Positions 58,806 to 64,000 of a DNA stretch of 64,000 bases are shown here, piece after piece; position 1 is the stretch's first letter, and each line of letters begins with the position of its first letter. The notes beneath the pieces are model-generated. The model did not search any database. It was not told the DNA's origin and saw nothing but the letters and a program-made list of their open reading frames with translations. Position numbers and translations under genes: made by a program. This DNA is from JAIVHA01 sp965367295 (GTDB lineage: Bacteria > Pseudomonadota > Gammaproteobacteria > DSM-19610). The stretch is from assembly GCA_965367295.1 (NCBI GenBank), contig CBDUHN010000010.1:1-64000 (forward strand). Reading direction: 5' to 3'.

Positions 58806-60173
58806 TCAGAACTTCCAGGCGTAGCTGAACTCCAGGGCGTACTGGTCCATGGCGATATCGGCCCGATAGACGTCCTGCACACCGCCACCCAGGTCAGCCT
58901 GGTAAACGAAACTCTGCTTTTCTTCCGGTACCCACATGGCAGCCACGGTGATCTCGTTGGTATCGTTGGGCGTATAGGTGAAACCCGCGGTCAGGTGTTT
59001 CTCCACCACGGCCAGCGAGATGATGTTGAACAGGTTCTGGTCTTCCTCGATGGGGCTCTTGCCGTAGTTGAAACCCGCACGCCAGGTCCACCTGTCGTTG
59101 TACTCATACGCCACGCCCAGTTTGTATACGGTCTGGTCACCCCAGCCGAAACCGAAGCCATTGTCGTTACCGAGCGCCCTGGGGATGCCCGACGGACCTA
59201 CACTCAGCGCGGCCCCCAGCGAGTCCACGAATTCCTGGCCGGTCGGCCCCTTGTTGCCCGTGGTTTTCACCTCACTGTAGAGGATACGGACCACATCGAA
59301 GCCGACCATGACCCTGGGCGATGCCTGGAAAGCAATCCCGATGCCGTAATTGGCGGGGATATCGAAGTCACCCTGCTCGGAGAACAGGCCCGCATATTGG
59401 TCGAATTCCTGCATATAGATCTTGGAGGCTGCGGTGGCACCCACCGTGACCGCATCGGTCAGGTGACCCGTCCAGCCCAGGCGCACACCGGCACCCCAGG
59501 CATCATCATTGCCGTTGTTGGTGACGTTGGCGGCATCACTGGAGAAGGCGGTAAACAGACCCATGCCGTACGCGCGGAAAGTCTGGTAACCGACCAGCAG
59601 CGAGGCCCCCACCGCATGGTCTTCGTTGATTTTGTAGGCTACGGAAGGCGCCAGAATCAATTGCGCCAGATTGACACCGAGCGTGCCGGTATTCGGGAAG
59701 CTGGGCGGTGGATTGGGTGCCGTGAAATTCGCGGCGGCCGGTCCGAATGCCTGGGCAAATATATTGGTACCGTAACGGGTATTCAGACCGCCATTGGCAT
59801 AGGCCACAAAGCTGTAGCTCAGGTCATCATCCTGCTTGACGATGCCGGCATGGGGAACGGCGAAGAGCGTGGCACCACTCCGGTCTGCCGAAACCGCCCC
59901 ACCCATGCCAGTGGCATCGAGCGTGGCATTGCGATTCGGATTGAACAATTCCATCCCGGCATCTGCCCGGTTTCCGACGAAGGCGATACCCGCGGGGTTT
60001 GCCGATGCCGCGGTGGCATCCTGGGGAAGTGCAATGGCGACACCTGCCATGCCCCGCGACTTGGACCCGACACCAATGCCGAAAAACCCGTTAGTGGCCC
60101 AACTGCTGGTGGAGACTCCAAGGGTTGCTCCCAGTACCAGCGTGGTGGTGGCGGACTTGATGGATTGCTTCAT
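58806..60173 (-). CDS. FadL/OmpP1-family outer membrane channel (paralog B)
   Basis: A 455-residue beta-barrel channel. Signal peptide ends near SSWA, then TNGFFGIGVGSKSRGMAGVAIALPQDATAASANPAG. It ends in SYAWKF like paralog A at 27596 and shares long segments (GNRADAGMELFNPNRNATLDATGMGGA; ASKIYMQEFDQYAGLFSEQGDFDIPANYGIGIAFQ). ATG 60173 has CAGGAGATG upstream. It sits between nudB and yebC, breaking the usual gene order, so it was probably inserted after a duplication. Substrate unknown. Confidence 0.9.
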   Translation of the reverse strand: MKQSIKSATTTLVLGATLGVSTSSWATNGFFGIGVGSKSRGMAGVAIALPQDATAASANPAGIAFVGNRADAGMELFNPNRNATLDATGMGGAVSADRSGATLFAVPHAGIVKQDDDLSYSFVAYANGGLNTRYGTNIFAQAFGPAAANFTAPNPPPSFPNTGTLGVNLAQLILAPSVAYKINEDHAVGASLLVGYQTFRAYGMGLFTAFSSDAANVTNNGNDDAWGAGVRLGWTGHLTDAVTVGATAASKIYMQEFDQYAGLFSEQGDFDIPANYGIGIAFQASPRVMVGFDVVRILYSEVKTTGNKGPTGQEFVDSLGAALSVGPSGIPRALGNDNGFGFGWGDQTVYKLGVAYEYNDRWTWRAGFNYGKSPIEEDQNLFNIISLAVVEKHLTAGFTYTPNDTNEITVAAMWVPEEKQSFVYQADLGGGVQDVYRADIAMDQYALEFSYAWKF

Positions 60174-60440
60174 TACTACATCTCCTGCAACAGCCAGGCC
60201 CTGCCCTGCAACTGCATTGAAAAAATCATTGGTGGATTGGAAACACTCGACTCGCTGCTTCATGCAGGTCTGGGGCCGCTCCCGCAGCCGACCAGGTTAC
60301 ATGTGGGGAAATTCATCCCCTACATGGTTCAAAGTAGCCCCTCGATTGCCACTCCTAGACATCGGCTGCCCAAAACCCGACTTAAGCCTGAATCTTTCAT
60401 TCACCGGCAACTGCTGAATGATTCTCCACACCCGGCCCCT

Positions 60441-60884
60441 TCAGTATTGCGGCACGAAGTGGAGAATCGCATGCCGGTTTGTTTCGGAGCTCGCCCGGGT
60501 TGCCGCCACCTCCCGCGGCAGCCACAGATACTGCGTATGCTCTGCCAGATGCAGGCGGATATCCGGCCGGGTGTCATATTCCAGCCGGAATACATGTTCG
60601 GTGTTTTCACGGATATCCGGTGCATAGCGTGACCGCCAGGCCGGGTGGATGGGGAAGTGGTTGATCTTGCCGCAATCCACCAGCCCTCTGCCCGCCGCAA
60701 GCCCCGTCTCCTCTGCCACCTCGCGCCGGGCAGCCTGGAGCGGGGCTTCCCCCCACTCCAGGCTGCCCGTCACCGACTGCCAGTAGCCCGACGGCTGGCA
60801 GCGCTCCAGAAGCAGCACCTCGCCGGACCGGGTGTAAATGACCACCAGCACCGACTCGGGGCGTTTGTAGGGCTGTGCCTGCAT
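60441..60884 (-). CDS. nudB: Dihydroneopterin triphosphate diphosphatase NudB
   Basis: A 147-residue Nudix hydrolase with the complete box GSLEWGEAPLQAARREVAEETG. It removes pyrophosphate from dihydroneopterin triphosphate in folate synthesis. Position next to aspS is conserved with E. coli. The C-terminal HAILHFV motif matches NudB. Confidence 0.9.
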   Translation of the reverse strand: MQAQPYKRPESVLVVIYTRSGEVLLLERCQPSGYWQSVTGSLEWGEAPLQAARREVAEETGLAAGRGLVDCGKINHFPIHPAWRSRYAPDIRENTEHVFRLEYDTRPDIRLHLAEHTQYLWLPREVAATRASSETNRHAILHFVPQY

Positions 60885-60922
60885 GGCGTAACACCCCGGT
60901 GAACCGGGGCATGTGCGGCGGC

Positions 60923-62710
60923 CTAGTCGGCCTTCGGCTCCGAAACCGGTTTGCGCAGGCGAATCGACAGCTCGCGCAACTGTGCCTCACCCACTTCCGA
61001 GGGCGCATCGGTAAGCAGGCAGGCCGCGGTCTGGGTCTTGGGAAAGGCCATCACTTCGCGGATGGAAGCGGCACCGGTCATCAGCATGACCAGGCGATCC
61101 ATGCCGAAGGCGATGCCGCCGTGGGGCGGACAGCCATACTGCAGGGCGGTGAGCAGGAAGCCGAACTTCTCACTGGCCTCCTCATCGCTGATACCCAGCA
61201 GTTCGAATACCCGGGTCTGCACCTGGGAGCGGAAGATACGCATGGAGCCACCGCCCAGTTCGGTGCCGTTCAGCACCATGTCATAGGCGCGCGATTTGCA
61301 GGCGGCCGGATCGCTATCGAGCAGCGGCAGATCGGATTCGCGCGGCGAGGTGAAGGGATGATGCAGGGACACCCAACGGTTGGCGCCCTCGTCCCATTCG
61401 AACATGGGGAAGTCCACCACCCACAGGGGCGCCCATTCACCCTGCAGCAGGCCACGATCATGGCCCAGCTTCACACGCAGAGCACCGAGCGCCTCGTTGA
61501 CGATCCTCGTTTTGTCGGCGCCGAAGAACACCAGGTCACCGGACTGGGCACCGGTGCGCTCCATGATGGCGCTGACCACCTCGTCGGGCAGGAACTTGAG
61601 GATGGGCGACTGCAGTCCGTCACGACCGGCGGCGGCATCATTGACCTTGATATAGGCCAGTCCCTTGGCACCGTAGATGCCGACAAACTTGGTGTAGTCG
61701 TCGATCTCCTTGCGCGACAGCTCGCCACCCTGGGGCAGACGCAGCGCCGCCACCCTGCCATGGGGATCGCAGGCCGGACCGGAAAACACCTTGAACTCCA
61801 CACCCTGCATCAGGTCGCCCACGTCCACCAGCTCCAGCGGGATGCGCAGGTCGGGCTTGTCGGAACCGTAGCGCAGCATGGCCTCGTCGTAATCCATGCG
61901 CGGGAAGGGGTTGGGCAGTTCCACGTCGAGCACGTCCTTGAACAGACCGCGCATCATGCCTTCCATCAGCCCCATCAGGTCATTTTCATCCAGGAACGAG
62001 GTCTCGATATCGAGCTGGGTGAATTCAGGCTGGCGGTCGGCGCGCAGGTCCTCGTCGCGGAAACAGCGCACGATCTGGTAGTAACGATCCATACCGGACA
62101 TCATCAGCAGCTGCTTGAACAGCTGCGGCGACTGCGGCAGGGCGAAGAAGGTACCGGGATGGGTGCGGCTCGGCACCAGGTAGTCGCGGGCACCTTCCGG
62201 CGTGGCCTTGGTGAGGATCGGCGTCTCGATGTCGAGGAACCCTTCGGCGTCCAGGTAGTTGCGCAGGAAACGGCTCACCTGTGAGCGCAGCCGCAGCCGC
62301 TGCTGCATCTGCGGCCGGCGTAGGTCCAGATAGCGATAGCGCAACCGGTGTTCCTCGGAGACGCTGTCATCATCGAGCTGAAAGGGCGGGGTTTCCGAGG
62401 CATTCAGAATGATAAGTTCGAGTCCCAGCACTTCCACCTGGCCGGTGGCCAGTTCGGGATTCTCGGTGCCGGCCGGACGACGGCGCACCCGGCCTCTCAC
62501 CTGCAGCACGTATTCATTGCGCACCCGTTCGGCGGTGGCGAAAGTGGCCTCGGCATCGGGATCGAACACCACCTGCACCAGGCCCTCGCGGTCCCTCAGG
62601 TCGACAAAAATCACCCCGCCGTGATCACGGCGCCGGTTGACCCAACCCGCCAGAGTAACTTCCTGGTCCAGAAGGGATTCGTTGACTTCACCACAGTACA
62701 GACTACGCAT
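60923..62710 (-). CDS. aspS: Aspartyl-tRNA synthetase AspS
   Basis: A 595-residue class II synthetase. The N-terminal OB fold binds the anticodon ([23 protein letters not shown]), the catalytic core has [21 protein letters not shown] and motif 3 [14 protein letters not shown], and a GAD insertion lies between (about 290-420). Whether it is the discriminating or non-discriminating form cannot be told reliably from the sequence alone. Confidence 0.97.
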   Translation of the reverse strand: MRSLYCGEVNESLLDQEVTLAGWVNRRRDHGGVIFVDLRDREGLVQVVFDPDAEATFATAERVRNEYVLQVRGRVRRRPAGTENPELATGQVEVLGLELIILNASETPPFQLDDDSVSEEHRLRYRYLDLRRPQMQQRLRLRSQVSRFLRNYLDAEGFLDIETPILTKATPEGARDYLVPSRTHPGTFFALPQSPQLFKQLLMMSGMDRYYQIVRCFRDEDLRADRQPEFTQLDIETSFLDENDLMGLMEGMMRGLFKDVLDVELPNPFPRMDYDEAMLRYGSDKPDLRIPLELVDVGDLMQGVEFKVFSGPACDPHGRVAALRLPQGGELSRKEIDDYTKFVGIYGAKGLAYIKVNDAAAGRDGLQSPILKFLPDEVVSAIMERTGAQSGDLVFFGADKTRIVNEALGALRVKLGHDRGLLQGEWAPLWVVDFPMFEWDEGANRWVSLHHPFTSPRESDLPLLDSDPAACKSRAYDMVLNGTELGGGSMRIFRSQVQTRVFELLGISDEEASEKFGFLLTALQYGCPPHGGIAFGMDRLVMLMTGAASIREVMAFPKTQTAACLLTDAPSEVGEAQLRELSIRLRKPVSEPKAD

Positions 62711-62953
62711 GGAATGGATCCGGTATCAATTTGGATGCTGGGCGCGACCGACGCCGCGTCGAAAGGCGGGAATGGTACGGCCTGGAACGAGGGGGCGCAA
62801 GGCTGCGCGGAGGGTGGCTACCCCCTCCGAGCGCAACAAGGAAAGCGCTACGGACCCCCGCAGGGGGGCAAGCCCCCCCTCTTCCAGCCCTGCAGGCGGC
62901 CTTCTCCCCCGGGAAGACGGAAATCCGGGTGGCCGCCTTCGGCAGCCCTGGAC
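62711..62953. other. GC-rich spacer between fmdB and aspS with a G/C hairpin
   Basis: 243 bp with no supported gene. AGGGGGG and CCCCCCT around CAAG (62862-62880) form a strong hairpin. It may act as a terminator for the fmdB-like gene, though no T run is present. Confidence 0.4.
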
Positions 62954-63232
62954 CTAGCTGCAGCCGCCGCAACCACCGGAGCCACAACCGCCACCCGAAT
63001 CCGATTTGGGCGGGGATTTTGGCTCGGCACCGGCGATATTCTTGCGGCCGGATTTCTTGAAGTCGGTCTCGTACCAGCCACCGCCCTTGAGGCGGAAACC
63101 GGCGGCGGAGATCAGCTTCTGCAAGGCGGGCTTGCCGCATTCGGGACAATCCTTGAGCGGGTCATCGCTCATTTTCTGGATAGTCTCCAGCTCGTGGCCA
63201 CATTCAGTGCACTGATACTCATAGATTGGCAT
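62954..63232 (-). CDS. FmdB-family zinc ribbon protein
   Basis: A 92-residue protein starting MPIYEYQCTECGHELE, with a zinc ribbon formed by CTEC and CPEC. The C-terminal tail is glycine- and cysteine-rich (GGGCGSGGCGGCS). It precedes aspS, as in many proteobacteria. The family's function (putative regulatory protein) is not established. The start ATG 63232 is chosen by homology; 21 upstream in-frame residues are rejected. Confidence 0.9.
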   Translation of the reverse strand: MPIYEYQCTECGHELETIQKMSDDPLKDCPECGKPALQKLISAAGFRLKGGGWYETDFKKSGRKNIAGAEPKSPPKSDSGGGCGSGGCGGCS

Positions 63233-63364
63233 ACATAAACCCTGGTGAAGATACTGGATAAGCGCCGATATGGGGCCTGGCCACGGCGGCTTCAAGGCGG
63301 CCGTGCGAGGCGGAGTATACTGGAATGCCCGCCCCGCGGCTCCACGGGACCAGGAATTTTCGAC

Positions 63365-63640
63365 TCAGCCCAACCCCAGATCGTCTTCCTCCTGCTCCCG
63401 CTCCCGGGCCTCTTCCGCCTTGGCGTGCTCCAGCACCCGGATCAGGCGGGCATGTTCCGCCTCGGCCAGGCCGAAGTGCACATAGCGCTCGGCGGCCTCC
63501 TGGACCTTCTGCAGGTATTCGCAGCGGTGCATCAGGTACAGAAAGGCGTGGCCGAGGCTGTTCACGTCCTGCCCCGCATCCCGCAACTGCCGCGCATGGG
63601 TCAGGGCGGTCTGCATCTGCTCATCACTGGGTCGTTTCAT
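63365..63640 (-). CDS. Small conserved helical protein
   Basis: A 91-residue soluble protein, MKRPSDEQMQTALTHARQLRDAG, then a central segment HAFLYLMHRCEYLQKVQEAAERYVHFGL and an acidic/basic helical tail (AKAEEAREREQEEDD). It is predicted to be all helical. AAGGAGA lies upstream of the ATG. No family name is recognised. It is upstream of fmdB on the same strand. Confidence 0.7.
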   Translation of the reverse strand: MKRPSDEQMQTALTHARQLRDAGQDVNSLGHAFLYLMHRCEYLQKVQEAAERYVHFGLAEAEHARLIRVLEHAKAEEAREREQEEDDLGLG

Positions 63641-63683
63641 GGAATCTCCTTAGCTTGTGTTCCGGTCTGTCCCACGGGGCACC

Positions 63684-63714
63684 CGCAGGTGCGAATTCAT
63701 GGGCATTACCTGCG
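63684..63714. repeat. Degraded REP-like palindrome, copy 8
   Basis: CGCAGGTGCGAATTC ... ATTACCTGCG: outer arms CGCAGGT and ACCTGCG are perfect but the inner arms have several mismatches. Lies in the divergent gap at 63641-63908. Confidence 0.45.
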
Positions 63715-63908
63715 CGGACAATCCGTGCGTCTGTCTCGAATCCCGCCGGGGAGCTCGATGTTCCTTACACCTGCCCAGGCCCGGGCACCCGGCGGCATTG
63801 CGAATGCAATCACACCTGCAAGCACCCGCTCGCCCCGGCCATCGAATTCCCCGATATCCATGGGGCCAATCCATCATATCCGTTTTCCCTCCAGAGGGTT
63901 TGGGTACA

Positions 63909-64000
63909 ATGACCCGCTCCAGTATCTCCGGACCCGACCCCGAACGCATGAACTTCTACGGCCACCACACCTCCCTGCCCAATACCCGTTCCAGCGACAC
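63909..64000 (+). CDS. Start of an unidentified gene (partial)
   Basis: An open plus-strand frame reaches the window edge from ATG 63909 (or 63948). The second start gives MNFYGHHTSLPNTRSSD. TACAAT at 63905-63910 could be a -10 box, which would favour the start at 63948. Too short to assign a function. Confidence 0.45.
   Translation, partial: MTRSSISGPDPERMNFYGHHTSLPNTRSSD

Noticed and set aside
58995..60632. 545-codon plus-strand open frame
   Set aside because: Antisense to the FadL-family channel and nudB; no domain.

Overview
The window comes from a GC-rich gammaproteobacterium. Gene orders match other gammaproteobacteria: aspS-nudB-yebC-ruvC-ruvA-ruvB, ybgC-tolQRAB-pal-cpoB-queE-queC, dapA-bamC, and gcvR-bcp next to a perM-type permease. 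A soxXYZA plus soxB set, a YeeE/TsuA-type transporter, TusA and a rhodanese point to a thiosulfate/sulfur oxidiser. A purple-sulfur or Ectothiorhodospira/Thiohalobacter-like lineage is plausible, but this is inference. No soxCD is present here, which fits the truncated Sox pathway that leaves sulfane sulfur for another oxidation route.

Layout. 1-2836 (minus): a chemotaxis-like operon STAS-CheY-CheA followed by the first codons of a further gene. 3.3-6.9 kb (plus): ettA, an RMD1/YagE-family membrane protein and a DUF815 AAA+ ATPase. 6.9-10.5 kb: a PDC-sensor protein, a 34-residue membrane peptide, msrQ-msrP and an orphan ribbon-helix-helix antitoxin. 10.7-17.8 kb (minus): purL, a metallo-beta-lactamase protein, bamC and dapA. 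18.0-23.1 kb: a decayed GalT-like pseudogene, gcvR, bcp, phoH and an AI-2E family permease. 23.3-26.0 kb (minus): a small unknown protein, a LysR regulator and a methyl-accepting protein. 26.5-30.7 kb: a secreted unknown protein and two FadL-family porins facing apart. 30.8-39.5 kb: tusA, rhodanese, bepA, sox genes, a MITE-like repeat, tRNA-Lys and the YeeE/TsuA transporter. 39.5-46.4 kb (minus): queC, queE and the complete Tol-Pal operon. 46.4-50.8 kb (minus): two secreted EF-hand proteins and a GlrR-QseG-GlrK signalling operon. 50.9-62.7 kb: the ruv/aspS block, interrupted by a polyamine-binding-protein/GGDEF-EAL pair, a periplasmic alpha-carbonic anhydrase and a third FadL-family porin. 62.9-64 kb: an FmdB-type zinc ribbon protein, a small conserved protein and the start of an unidentified gene.

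How parts may work together. SoxXA, SoxYZ and SoxB carry out periplasmic thiosulfate oxidation. YeeE/TsuA, TusA and rhodanese could import and relay sulfur. The spermidine-binding-like protein at 52.2 kb has no transporter genes and sits 18 bp before a membrane GGDEF-EAL enzyme, the arrangement of Vibrio NspS-MbaA, so it is probably a sensor rather than a transporter component. Dispersed palindromes of the GGTCCGAAT/ATTCGGACC type occur at many gene ends and look like REP elements. Other points of interest are a ruvC without a usual start codon, a bacterioferritin comigratory protein without the usual resolving cysteine, and a recent duplication inside tolA.
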